From positions 21,718,356 through 21,782,355 of the forward strand of contig OX463780.1 in NCBI GenBank assembly GCA_949825025.1: a stretch of 64,000 nucleotides of DNA, written 5' to 3'. The translations under genes were made by a program, and so were the position numbers. Position 1 is the stretch's first letter; each line of letters starts with the position of its first letter. The DNA is from Siphlonurus alternatus. Its lineage: Eukaryota; Arthropoda; Insecta; Ephemeroptera; Siphlonuridae. Under the pieces are notes generated by a model. The model was not told the origin of the DNA and ran no database searches. It saw only the letters and a program-made list of their open reading frames with translations. This document shows, piece after piece, positions 1 through 13,100 of this stretch.

Positions 1-381
1 CTGAACTATATACTATGGAAAGCTAACGCCCGCTCTTCTACACCCTCCGCGCTGAGGCAAAAAAAAAAGTTTCTGCTCTTACCATCACAGCTGATCCCTT
101 AACATGAAATAACGTTGAAAAGGTCTGACCTTCCTACTATAGTGGGAAGAAATAGTGGGAAAAAATCAGCTGGCAGGCAGGTAGAAGCAATCTTTATTTG
201 CTTCAAACCCTAGTGTGTAGTCTCGCCCCCTGCTTGGCCCCCAGTGTAATTATGCATACTGCATGCATATCATAGCTATGCATATGTCATACATACAATG
301 TATATAGTTGCCTAGTGCATACAGTATACAAATGCATAAGTACTGTATGCATACTGTACCTTTATGCATTACAGAGACTGT
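1..381. other. AT-rich intergenic stretch
   Basis: No gene is visible. From about 240 to 375 the sequence is dense in ATGCAT, GCATAC and TACTGTA words, which recur through the whole window, notably at 22980-23200. Confidence 0.5.
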
Positions 382-1740
382 ATGATAATAATAATAATAA
401 TAATTTTATTTCGAAGTTAAAGGTTGCACAAGGCAACATACATCACGTCAAATGTCACAAGATACCAAAATATTAATAACTATACAAAAACAAATCACAT
501 ATTGTACTAACAAACAAAACAGCCACAAATTTCATCATAAAAAAAAAAACACAAGCCTAGCATTGAAATTTAAATTATAGATTTAAACAATTCTCAGACA
601 ATTTATTAGCAAAGAAACTTTTAACAGAATAAAATTCTTTATCAATTAACACAGATTTAAGCTTAGCTTTAAAAACAGAATCAGATTCCAGATTTTTTAA
701 ACAAGAAGGAAGAAAATCATAAATTTTTGCACATTGAAAATGAGGATTCCCCTCAGCAAACACTGAACTCTGTTTTCCAACCCGAGGGTTGTTCCTATTT
801 CTTGTATTATAACAATGGACTGTATCAGCTATTATAAACAGCTCAGGATGATTCCTCTTAAACATTGCACAATGAACAATATACATGCATGGAACAGTTA
901 AAATTTTATTACTTTTGAAATGTGTAACACACAAATCTCTTTTTTTAAATTTTAACATTGTTCGTAAAGAACGCTTTTGTAAAATAAAAAGCTTATGAAG
1001 TAATTTATTAATTGATCCATAAAATATTATTCCATACGCCAAATGAGAGTAAACATAGGCATAATACACTGCAATTAATGATTCGTGTGATACAACATCC
1101 CTTATTGAATACAAAACAAAATTTGCAGAGTTTATTTTCTTTTTAACACCCTCTACATGCAGAGTCCAATCTAAACTTTCATTAATATTTAAACCAAGAA
1201 ATTTTATATTATTGACCCTTTGAATTGATTTATTATTTAAATGAAAAAGGTAGCTACAAATTGGCACATTTCTTGGAGAGTGAAATTGCATATATGCAGT
1301 TTTATCTATATTTAGCAACAACTTATTGTGAATACACCATTGCTGCATTTCTCTAACAGTAATTTTTGTCTTAAAAATAAGTTCTTCCTCGGACTCTGCA
1401 GTAACAATGGCGGTTTTATCATCCGCATATTTTACAATTTTTGCATTAGTTATAAAATTTGGAAGGTCGTTTGTTCCTGTTCCATAAAGATTACATGATA
1501 GCTTTCCCCCTTGAGGAACGCCATGCAAAACTGGTAATAAATTAGATTTTATATTTAATTTCTGATTATTCTGCTCGTAATTTAACTCTACATATTGAAA
1601 TCGATCTGTCAAATACGAATCAATTAACTTTAAGCTATTTTCATCAGAACCAATTTTTTTTAACTTTGATAAAATTACCCCTTTATCAAGTCAGTCAAAA
1701 GCTTTAGACAAATCGAAAAAAATCGCTAAGCAGTATACAG
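382..1740 (-). mobile_element. 5'-truncated non-LTR retrotransposon (LINE, jockey/CR1-like)
   Basis: Read on the minus strand, this is the 3' part of a LINE. It starts abruptly near 1740 inside the reverse transcriptase and ends at about 382 with TCGAAATAAAA followed by an (ATT)n tail. That is the usual shape of a 5'-truncated target-primed insertion. The clade name rests on motif style only (see the reverse transcriptase entry). The 3' end resembles those at 41491-41771 and 53168-53432. Confidence 0.8.
575..1740 (-). pseudogene. reverse transcriptase fragment of the LINE
   Basis: The uninterrupted part (575-1612) codes for 345 residues. Reading upstream in the same frame gives the motif-A region FDLSKAFD, then a TGA codon near 1697 where a residue is expected, then LDKGVIL. 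Motif B reads GVPQGGKLSCNLYG, an unusual form of the common GVPQGSxLGPxLF. Motif C is VKYADD. A later HCYNTRNR matches the C-terminal H-x-YNTR signature common in jockey/CR1-type elements. The endonuclease and the N-terminal half of the RT are missing, so it cannot be autonomous. Only one stop in about 385 codons suggests a fairly young copy. Confidence 0.75.
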
Positions 1741-1767
1741 CATACTGTATATATGCATATCATATAT

Positions 1768-2487
1768 ACAGTAGTTAAGTTTGCTTCAGTGCAAACTTAA
1801 CTGGGATGAACATATCAGGTATGTAACGGCCAAGAGCAGAAGGAATCTTGAGTTTGTAATGAGGAACCTTAAGGGGGCAGGCAGGACAGTAAGAGAAAAA
1901 GCATACAAGTCTCTGATTAGACCAATAATGGAATATGGATGTAATGCGTGGGACCCGTATAGAGCAAAAGGGAAGAAAGAGATGGAAAAGATACAAAGAC
2001 GAGCAGCAAGAAGGGTTTTAGAAAAGGGGAACTGGAGCTTTACCTGTGATAAAAGCAAAATTTATAAGGGAAGAGAGAGTGTGACCAGAATGATAGAGCA
2101 ACTGGGATGGGAGGATCTGGAGGAAAGGAGGAAGCAAAGTAGACTGACAGCAATGTATAAAATAACTAGGAACCAAAAGGGCTGGGAGGAGCTTAGCGAT
2201 CGTACTGAGGAGGGGCGTTATAAAGGTAGGAGGGACCATGATTGGAAACTGGAGTATAGGAGAAGCAAAAATTATGTGGGCAAGTATTCTTTTTTGAGAA
2301 GGACGGTGGGGGAGTGGAATTTGTTGGACTCTGGGCTTGTGGATGCTCGGAGTGTTGGTGAGTTCAGGGAGGGGCTGAGAGAGTCAGCCGCAAGCAAGCG
2401 AGCCACCGTGGTGGAATACCCACAATAGCCGCAAGCAGGGGTGTATGTCTGTAATGTGTGTACACACTGCTATTTATCTTATCTTAT
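1768..2487 (+). mobile_element. 3' fragment of a second LINE family (RT C-terminus)
   Basis: An open frame to 2428 gives about 215 residues: QCKLNWDEHIRYVTAKSRR, LIRPIMEYGCNAWDPYR, KIQRRAARRVLEKG, then EQLGWEDLEERRKQSRLTAMYKI. This is the thumb and C-terminal part of a CR1/L2-like RT and is clearly related to the element at 23390-25204. It ends with a TTATCTTATCTTAT tail at 2474-2487, like the (TATCTTT)-type tail of that copy. It abuts the minus-strand LINE with about 30 AT-rich bases between the two truncated 5' ends. Confidence 0.7.
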
Positions 2488-2665
2488 GTATATGCATATA
2501 GCTGCGGTGTGCAGTGTCTGCACTTACCAATGGGAATGAAGCCATTAAACTTTTCGTTTCCACTTTTATCAGGAGGCTGTAAAAAAAAAGCAAAACTATC
2601 GTGAGATTTTTTAATAAATTATTATAGTTCAACATTTATAAAGAAAATAATTAGTTTATTGTCCA

Positions 2666-2719
2666 TGTCGATCCAAGGATTTTGTATGTATGCATACATA
2701 CAAAATCCTTGTGTCGATC
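2666..2719. repeat. 38-bp perfect palindrome between 8-bp direct repeats
   Basis: Positions 2674-2711 form a perfect palindrome whose arm begins CAAGGATTTTGTATGTATG. It is bracketed exactly by TGTCGATC at 2666-2673 and again at 2712-2719. An inverted repeat inside an 8-bp direct repeat is the structure left by a hAT-type insertion, here reduced to two 19-bp inverted ends with nothing between. Confidence 0.75.
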
Positions 2720-3221
2720 TAGTAATGGCCACACGCTTGACGATGATGCTTTCAGTGCTTTCTTACCTTTGCAGGTGTATAAATACTAAGACTACTGTTA
2801 GGATATATGTTTTCTAGACTAATGGCACTTTTATAAGACAGAAATGAATTTAATCGGAGACCGTTTGGTCTCATAAATACGGTACTAAGGCCGAAAAGTC
2901 GCCTGGTTAAGAGGGACATCACAGCTGATCACTGTTTACGCTTTCCGTGCTTCATGTGTTTCTTTTTTAGCGCATATTCTAGGATATTTTCAAATCTCCT
3001 TTTGCAGGCTTCACTTCAAAGTTAATTGGCTTCACTTTTGATAGATGAACTAATTGGATGATTAATAATTTACTATAATCTCAAAATTAATTAAGGTGCA
3101 CTTTTATAATCAAAATATTACACTCCATGGATGGCCATTTTTAAATATATATTATAATGAAGTCTAGCTAGTTGAAAGTTGAAAGATTAACAGACGCTGC
3201 TAGCTTACATAAAAAGGAAAA

Positions 3222-3267
<46 letters not shown>

Positions 3268-3587
3268 GAAAGGCATTTTTACTGCACATTAATATTGCAT
3301 TTATTGTTACAATTGTTAACAAGACGAAAAACCACAAATATTCAGGAACCATATCAATTTAAACAAACATGTTCATGAAACAAGGAAGCTGGAACATAAT
3401 ATATATTGATTATAAGTTTAAAGTAAAAATTTAATGTTTATCATAACATTTAAATATCAAATCTATATAGCTTATTTCCAATAGGCACAATGAATACTTT
3501 AAATACAACTAAAAAAAGAAATTTTTAAAATATAAAGAAAACATGCAGGGAAGCAAAATATTATAATTAATTTTAGAACTAACTATT
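2720..3587. other. intergenic AT-rich DNA
   Basis: I see no gene. It contains an A-run followed by a (TA)n run at 3230-3262 and otherwise low-complexity sequence. Confidence 0.4.
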
Positions 3588-4142
3588 TTAAGGCTGGTTT
3601 ACGCAGACGCAAAAAAAAAACTTCTGCGTCAGACGCTAGAGTTGAAGTATGTGTTACCTTATGGCATGGTTTACGCATCCAGACGCTAAACGCAAGAAGC
3701 AGACGCAAGACGCAAAAGTTGACCAACTCTCAACTTTTTTTGCTCCTGCGTCTGCCCCGCCCCCCGACCAATGAGATGCGCGCATTTCAAAACAATGAAA
3801 TTGCGCCAAAACTGCGAAAGTCTTCACTTGATTTTGGAGGAAAACGAAAAATTGTTTTGATTTAATATTAAATTTAAAAGTTGTAAAATGTTTTCAGCTC
3901 TCTCGGAAGCTGAACAAAAGAAAAATTAACTGACCGAAAGAATTGTGATCCCGAGAAGTGCCGACAACTGCCGAATTATTACAAAGTCATAAGGAGAAGA
4001 AAAAATCAAGCGAGCGTGACCGATAACTGCCGATGTAATACGAGAAGCATGAAAAATGCTTCTGCAAGAACAGACCAAATCTTGACGCTAGACGCTTGAC
4101 GCAGAAGTTTTTTTTTTTGCGTCTGCGTAAACCAGGCTTTAA
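3588..4142. mobile_element. TTAA-flanked MITE abutting the POLR1A stop codon
   Basis: TTAA stands at 3588-3591 and 4139-4142. Between them the ends are inverted repeats, GGCTGGTTTACGCAGACGC on the left and the matching GCCTGGTTTACGCAGACGC read inward from the right, each followed by an A-run and CTTCTGCGTC. Subterminal copies of CAGACGC and GACGC words occur inside, and a CCAAT box lies near 3768. There is no coding capacity. TTAA target duplication is typical of piggyBac-like elements, so this is called a piggyBac-type MITE. It ends 15 bases before the last base of the POLR1A stop codon, so it would form most of that gene's 3' UTR. Confidence 0.8.
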
Positions 4143-4157
4143 CTCTCAAGTCAACTT

Positions 4158-7100
4158 TCAAGCAGTCATTTTGAGCCTGAGACCAAAGGCTCCAGTGCCA
4201 ACTCTGCAAGGCTGTCCTGCTACAAGACAACTTGAGGGAGACTTGATGTAGTCTTTCTTGTCATTGAGAATGGCCGTACGTAAGAAAGAAAGGGAGGTCT
4301 CGAAGGTCATCTGCTGCAGAGGTGAAACACTGTTGTTGAAGCCAGCACGATTCATTGCACGGTATGTACCATCACATGTCATGTAGTCTGCAATCAGCAG
4401 CAGATGACGCGGGTCTACTGTGATTCCATACACTTGGAACACATCTTGAACCTCCTGCAAAGTTTTATTCATTTTAGTTCATGCTACCTTTATTTAAATT
4501 ACCATTTATCTTACTTTAACCAAAACTCTACTAGCTGCCTCAATGCCGTATACTTGAGTAAAAGCATGGATGTCATTGGTGTAGAGTCGATTCAGATTCA
4601 GCAGCTTATGATGCTTACACATTTCCTTAAAAATAAATATTATAATCAATATAATACAGTATTTTCATATAATATTGCTTTTTTTGTTTAACATACCGGA
4701 ATATTAATGCCATCAACTTTGAGAACCAGCTCCTGGTTTGCATTACGGTACGTGAAAGCTTTGTTGATGCGAGGGACTTGCCAAATGACAGCCTTGTTTG
4801 CAGTCTCGCGAAGTATAGTAGACATATCAACTTTCCGTAAGTCTAGCGATATCTAAAAATAAATAAATAAATAAATAAAAAGAAAGGAAAAATTAGGAAA
4901 ATTGTTTGAGTTTTATAAAGAAAGCCTGAAACAGGACAAGCAGTTTTAAAGTAAAGTGCGCGCCAGAAAAAAAAGTTGAGTTAGTATTTTTTAAAAATAG
5001 TTCAAGTAGTCCTCCATATCAAACCAAAATTCAAAAAATTCTATCTCAAATAGGTTTGCCAGAAAAAAATTCCAAAGTCAGAGTGAACGCGTCGCTTAAC
5101 ATGGGGTCTTACCTGACAAAGACCCTCGAATATCTCGAAAAAATACACCGTTAGGTGGTATGAAAAAAATATAGTGATGTTCTATGACCCAAGCTTTAAC
5201 CAAAAACTGATTAAAAAAAAATTCGCTCGAATCCATTTTTCCGTAAAAAAATAATAAAAAATCTTATGGGAATTAACATGGTAGATTTTCTTGATTTTTT
5301 TACGGAAAAATGGATTCAAGCGAATTTTTTTTTAATCGGTTTTTGGTTAAAGCTTGGGTCATAGAACATCACTATATTTTTTTCATACCACCTAACGGTG
5401 TATTTTTTCGAAATATTCGAGGGTTTTTGTCAGGTAAGGCCCCATGTTAAGCGACGCGTTCACTCTGACTTTGGAATTTTTTTCTGGCAAACCTATTTGA
5501 GATAGAATTTTTTGAATTTTGGTTTGATATGGAGGACTACTTGAACTATTTTTAGAAAATACTAACTCAACTTTTTTTTCTGGCGCGCACTTTACTTTAA
5601 ATCATGAAATTATTGAGGGGAATTCCCAAAGAAAAGCTTGTTATTGTTCTGCATGGATATCACTGTTAATTTCGAAATGATTTTCTCACCCCCATTATAA
5701 TTTCACACCACAGCTCATCATCCATGTCGTACTGGTAGCTTTGAATGTAGGAGGAAGTACTTTTGACTTGCTGGATTCGAGCTGAGAAGTCACAGAATGC
5801 CTGGAACAAGATAAATAATTTTTATCTAGAAAAAAGGAAAGAAGAAATCAACAAAAAAGTACCTATTTTAACATTACCAATAGATTCCTAATACTGTAGT
5901 CATGTACGAGTAAATAAAAATAGAAGAAAAACAAATATATTATATGATGCTCACACTAAGTAGTTTTAAAGGTGCAAATTGAGATTTTTTTTCATCATAA
6001 TCTTAATAAATGAACAAATAAATAAATAAAAATAAACTAAATCACAAATATCACTTTTCTGCTGATCACTCCTTTGACTCAATTTGCTACCACGCCCAAC
6101 TCACAGGGTCCTCCAAGAGCTGCTCTGCTGTCTCTGGCAACATGTCTTCTGTTGCTTCTGTTGGAGCCTCTGACATTGCGTCGTCATCATCATTTTCAAC
6201 GTCGCTCTCTGTCACAAACACAAGTTTATTTTTTAATGATGAGGTACATATCAGCAAGGTGAACAGAATATACAAAATTTGTTACCTACGTTTTAAAATT
6301 GAAAATAAATTGCTAAGTCTTTTTTAAAACAATAATCCATATATTGTGCAATAACAATATCATAAAAAAAAATCATGCTCATTATGTAAAATATGAAAAA
6401 AAAAAATAAATAAATAAATAAATAAATTGCTATTTTTATTAAAACTTCAAGAACAAAATTTAATGGTATTTAATAAAAGTAAAGATTATTGTCATCTAAC
6501 ATTAGTAAGGTTGTGAAGGGTACACACCTCGCTCTGCCTCCCCTTCCTCAGGGTCCTCGTACTCTTTGTTCTCCGTGTGCCGAGACCTTCTGCGAGCCAT
6601 CGTTGCATCCTCATCCTCTGCCTGAAAATAAGACACATCACTTTGTAGAAATGTTAATTATTGGTGAATACTGCTGACAAACATAGTGAGCTGACAATTT
6701 TTTTTTTTAATGTTTTTGTTCTGAAAAGAACATTTATACTGTATTACACTTTACATAGATTATTACAATACACCCCAAGGGTTTGGAAAACTCGTAAATG
6801 GGGAACATCAGTTTTTAGATAATTTTAGGCAAGATGGCAAAGATGACAAAAATTTGTTTTACAATATTAGTTTTTAGAATATTAGCAACCTGTGACAATA
6901 GACACAGACTTCAGGTTTTCACATATATTAAAAAAACGAAATTAACAATTTGTTTGCTTAGTATTAAATATCCAATGGTAATCAGATGCAGGTAATTTTA
7001 TAATTCTTCCTCCAAGTTAACATTATGAAGTAAATAAATATTCAAATGTCGGCTATCAATTAATGCACCTGTTCGTCTTCATCCGAGCTCTCATGGCCCT

Positions 7101-10100
7101 CTCCGTCCGCCATGGAGATGGACTTGGCAGGTGCTGGCTCGTCCTCATCCTCCTCTTCTCCCTCCTTCACAACTCCCCTCCGCCGCTGCCCCATTTCAGG
7201 CTGGCTAGAGATCCTGGTCAGAAAATAGAAATCTTCATTACAAACAGTACAATGGCAAAGCTAACATTTTTCTTCTCCTCTATTTAAGTTAAAGAAACTG
7301 TAAAATAAAGTGTGAATAAATGTTTATTTTAGAATGTTTAATAAGGAAAGGATATCTTACTGTTGGTACTGTTATTATTATTATTATTATTATTAACTGG
7401 GTATGCACACGTTGGAGCTGCACTAATAACATCAGTGCCCTGTTTCCATTATAGACACTGTAAATCAATCATGATGAAATAATAGTACTGGTAAGGAGAA
7501 AACACTCTTCTTTTATTTTCTTTTATTGATATTTATTTTATTTTTTCTTAATTCCACTAATGACATGTTTACACCAACACTTACGTTTCAGTTTTCAGCT
7601 TCATGGCCTTCTTCATGTTAACTTCTAAAGAATGGAAGAAACTTAGCTCCATGTATTTCAGAATGTTCTTCGGTTTCAATGGATACTTGGATTTGTATGC
7701 AGAACGTGGCAGAAACGAGAAGCGGATTTTGAATGTATACTGTCTGAAATGAAAAATAAATCTTGTAAGCTAATTAAGTGTTCATTAGTAATTAGTATGA
7801 GAATATTGAAGAGAAAAACAACAAGAAAAATTTTTAGCAAAAATTCCTTTATGGAACTTCAGTCCAAATCGAAAAATACAGTGAATAATGCAAGATTTAG
7901 ATTTTTTATGTAATTTAAGTTAAAAAGTTAAAAAATACTTTGCTTCATTTTTAAGTGCAAGATGGCCCTTAACGGCACAAATTAGCATCCATCAACAAGC
8001 ACCCTGACTTGAAGCCTTTATATGAATCATATGATTGTATACAGAACTAATTTTCACATTAGAGTAATAACTATTATATCATATGGTAATAAATATTATT
8101 TGATTAAATCAAATATACTGTACCAGGGTGTATACCAATATTCACTAATGAAATTCCATGAGTTTTCCAGGTTTTTCCAGAGATTTTTAAAAATCTCCAG
8201 GTATTTTTTTTTAGCATTCAAGGATGGGGGGGGGGGGGGCAAACACTAAAATCTTGAACCGTGCAATTTTTAAGGTATTGTCCAATGTTTAAATTTCATA
8301 AGGAAAAAAAAAAAAATAACATCTTGGTATTTTACGTTTTTTTTTTCTGTTTCTCTAAATAATATTAATATTTCAATTTAAAGAGTACAGATCATGAAAA
8401 AAAAAAAAATGAAAAAAATGCAACCCAGTATATTATACTGTATATAAAAAATAGTACATGATGGTGTAAAAATTGCGAGCGTAGCGAGCAATTTTTTTTT
8501 ATTTTTAGAAAAATTTTATGCTCAATTTTTTATAAGATGGAACCAATGAAATTAATACAATACATTTTTTTTAATTATATATGAGTATATATTTTATTAT
8601 AAATATACTAAACTTATATGATATAATAGGGAACAATCGAAAATCGTACAAAGCAATACGAAAATTGAGGTACGTATATCTAAATTAACTTTTCTGGTGA
8701 CAATATAATATAAAATAATTATATCATATATACTGTATTATTATAGTACATGCATGCATGAATATAATGTATATTAAATCTTGATATTACGAAAGAGCAA
8801 ATTTGCAAATCCTTTTTTTATACAGGGAAATAGATTGGAAATTTTCTGAAATTATTGAAAACTCTATTTCACGAATTTACTAAAAAGTGTCCTCTAATTT
8901 ATGGGTCCTAAATTTTTGGATTAGCAAGGAAATTGTCGGGGGAAAAAAAAAAGCAGCAATGAATTAATGGTGACTCCAAAGGATCAAAAGGGGTTATATC
9001 CAAGCCAAACTGGGATTGAATTTTTTCAGCAGCATCAACAATATTTTTTTTTTCTGATCACTTTTGAACCTGAATTTGGAAAGACAAATTCTTTCCAAAC
9101 TTAATAGGTGCAAAAGTGGCCTGAAAAAATTATTTTTCATGTAACCAAGGCTCAAAAATTCAATCACAATTGGGCTTGGATATAACCCTTTTTCACCTGC
9201 GGCAACTCAATTTTAGAGATAAAGTGAATTCACATCAAATTATATTATATAATATAAACGGGGCGTTTACAGTATCATAATTTGTACATACTAGAATTTT
9301 TTGCAGTTCTTTTGATGAAATATGTTTAATTATAATGTAGATTTTTGCTATCCTCATCAAACAAACAACTTTTTAAATTAGTATAATTCGCGTAAATTGC
9401 CGATCTTTACACCACTGCATGCATGCATTTTTTTTTTTTTTTAAGTTCATTAAGTTTTAAATTGTTTCACTTGAAAAAGGAGTATTTTTTTTTTTTATAA
9501 ATTACTATTTGAAACATTCAAACATCTTTCAGTAAATATTTAACTATTCATCTGAAATGATATTGACGTCACTATAACACGTACGCGATCTCTCGTAAAT
9601 CGCGATCTTTTTACGCCGCGTTTGCACACTTTTTTCTCCCCTAATTTTCATCTCCAATACTTGAATAAATTTTATAATTGATTTGAATATTAGAACTTAT
9701 AAAAAAATTAAAAACCAAAACTGTATGTTATCAAGATTTTTATCATCGAAATTGCATGCATAATTAAAAAATCGAATACTGAAAAATGTGAGAATTCCAG
9801 GTTATTTGCAAGTTTTTTCGAAATTCCATGATTTTTCCCGGTTTTTCCAGAGGGTTTGAAATTCCATGATATTTCCCGGTTTTCCAGGTTTTTCCAGTTG
9901 GTATACACCCTGCTGTACACTATAGTCCCATAACTTACTATACTGTACACTAGTTCTACAAAGTAAGCAAAATTATATTAATTATGTTTCTATTATCTTA
10001 ATTACAATTAAAGTAGAGTGAGCGAGTTCGTTTTTTTTAATATTTTATTTTTTAAAAATAGTTTAAGCTGCCCTCTATTGAGAAATGAAAACCAAAAAAT

Positions 10101-13100
10101 TCCATTTCAAATAGTTTCACCACAAAAAAATTCCCAAAGTTGGTGTTTCGGAGGCCTTAAACGTGCAGCCTTATGGAACATAAAACCGCGTTTTACTCCA
10201 ACTTTTTCTGAACTATGGTACCATTTAAAAAATACTTACGTAATCTATGATGAATTCTTTAATGAATTTTCAAATAAAAAAAAAAATTTACGGGGTCGTT
10301 TTCTTGGAAAAAAAATCATGAAAATCCTTATGGGAATTAACCCGCAAAAACTTAAAGATTTTTTCAGGCTCCGTAAAAAATTTTTTTTATTTAAAAATCC
10401 AGTAAAGAATTCATCATAGATAACGTAGGTATTTTTTAAATGGTAGCATAGTTCAGAAAATGTTGGAGTAAAACGCGGTTTTATGTTCCAAAAGGCTGCA
10501 CGTTAAAGGCCTCCGAAACACCAACTTTGGGAATTTTTTGTGGTAAAACTGTTTGAGATGGAATTTTTTGGTTTTCATTTCTCAATAGAAGGCAGCTTAA
10601 ACTATTTTTAGAAAATAAAATATTAAAAAAAATGCAATCACTCACTCTACTTTAAACAAAAATTACGAGATTAGGAAAACTGAAAATATTTTTTGTGACA
10701 ATGGCATACAGATTTTTTTGAGTTAATAAAACTTGTCATGGCCCCAAATATTACTATAAAAGTATGTACCTAGTCATTCCGATATCAATCTTCTCTGAGA
10801 CTGATATTTTGTGCAGAACGTCCGCCACGGTAACCTTGGTTAGCCTGAGCCGCAGTCGCTCAGCTTTGCTTTCCGACACACCTGGAAGGAAAGGGATGTC
10901 CATGGCCGGGGTACTCTGGTTCTTGGAGGCCAGCATGAGCACCTCACGCAGACGGGGGATGCCGAGAGTCACGTTCATATCACCTCGGCCAGCAAAGTGG
11001 AACGTGTTGAGGGTCATCTGAGTAGACGGCTCACCAATAGACTGTAATATTTATATAGACTTTAATACAGTATAGACTTTAAGTATTTGGGGACTGATAA
11101 AAATTCTTAATGATACAACATTGTTCACTTTTGGTATTATTTTGTGTAAATAGAGTACACATTTTATTAATCTTTATGTAGTGTAAGGTGGAAAACAAAT
11201 AAATATGAAAAGCGGATATAGTGAGCATAAAATCTAAACCTAAATAAAAATATTTTGCACAGACGTTATTGCAAACTAAGCAATAGAATTATGTCATAGT
11301 TAGGTTGATTACCTGGGCAGCAAGCACCCCCACTGGGTCTCCTGGTGGACACTGTGCAGCCATGCTCTTGTGGTACACCAACTCTCGCAGAGCTTCTTCT
11401 TTTTCCTTCCCACCTCTTTTAGTCTCAGCCTCAATTAGAGCCTCAAGAGTCTCAGAGAGGGCTCCAAAATCACGGTCTAGACGGAACTTGGAGGACACTG
11501 GGTCTGGGCAGTGTCTACCCACCTTCTCATAGCTAAAAAACAATAAATTTTATAATAAGTCAGAGTTTGACAGCTAACATAACTAGTCACATTGAAAATT
11601 ATGAATTTCCTGTTCAAAAAATGGCTGCATAAAATGCACTGAAATTGTCAACTAATTCTCTACGACAACATAACTGACAACAGTGAGTTGCCCTGCTGCA
11701 TGGTAAAATTTAATGAGATAAACCCTAGCACTTCAGTAACAGTTAATATGAAACAAGTTTTAAAAAGAAAACAATAGGGACTGATTTGAATTGATTTAAC
11801 TGTTGAATAAAAAAAAATATACATTTTAAATAGTTATTACCTATTATTAAATTATGCATTGTGGGAAGGAAAAAGATTTTCTTTCAGAAATACAGTATAA
11901 ATAATAATAAAAAAAAGGGCTTAATAGTTGTAGCATTGTATATACCAACAATTTCTATAGTACAGACAGTAACTCCAGTGTTACCTTCTGCGTGATTTGG
12001 GGTCCAGTTCTCGCCATGCCTCAACACATGCAGTTGCAATGTTAGTGCGACCCGTGTCTTTGTCCAAATGTACTTCCATGTCTTCCATCTGAGCTGCAAG
12101 CTCTTTGGAGAATGCCACAAAGCCTCGCTGGCGACCTGACACAATATTCTTCTTTCGCCACCTGGTCACCTTCAAGGCACAAAAGATAAGTTTTCAGCTA
12201 GACGTCTAGAACTTTAGAAATCACTTCATTTTAAATAAAACCTCAGAATGTTTGGTATATTTTCCTCTAACTGCATTAAAAAAAAACTCCCAATATTTAT
12301 TAAATTATTTAAAACTATATATTTAAACTAATGACTGACCTCCTTCTTAGCTGAGGCTAGAGCGTCCAGATCGGTCATCTCCTGAAGCTTCTTGGTGTCC
12401 TTGCCACTGATGAGGATGCCAGAGTTGTCTGTCAGTACATGGATCTGCTCCTGGTTGAGGAATTGTGCCTTGCACACATCCATGCCGTCCTCTCCATAGT
12501 AGAACTAAGAAACCACATGATGGATGTTTTACTTTGCTATGGTAAATTTACGGTGTAAAATTGTCATAATAATGAATAATAAAATGCACTGATTTTTCTA
12601 ACATGAAAGTTCCATTTTTTTATCCATCCTAATTATAGAGGGGTCATACAAATAGGGTTAAATTTTCAACAAAACAAAACAAAAAAAGAAAGAAAGAAAA
12701 GAAAAATTAAAAAAATAATTTTTTTCCACAAATTGGTTTGAGCACTGCAGCTCCATTGTGTTGTATACAGTACTGTCAATTTTTCAGGTTTAAAGTTTGT
12801 AAAGAATTGTACCTGGATGATGCTGCCGTCACTGTCTCTCACGGTCTGGTCATACGAAACCACCAGTCCCTCCAGATGTTTCACCAAACAACGCTGCAGG
12901 TACCCACTGCGACTGGTCTTCACGGCCGTATCAATCAACCCCTGCAAGCCAAAAACAAAAGTCAAGTATGCTCCTCATCAATCAATCAACCATTTCAGTT
13001 TGAAAAGTCATTATATTTACATATTTGATTTGATTTTATATTTAAATTTACTCATGAATTATATTTTAGACATTTCAGTATTTTAAGATTGGAAGAAATT

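Noticed and set aside
10018..10419. 133-codon ORF
   Set aside because: It lies wholly in the arm and centre of a fold-back element and is rich in Phe and Lys from A/T runs.
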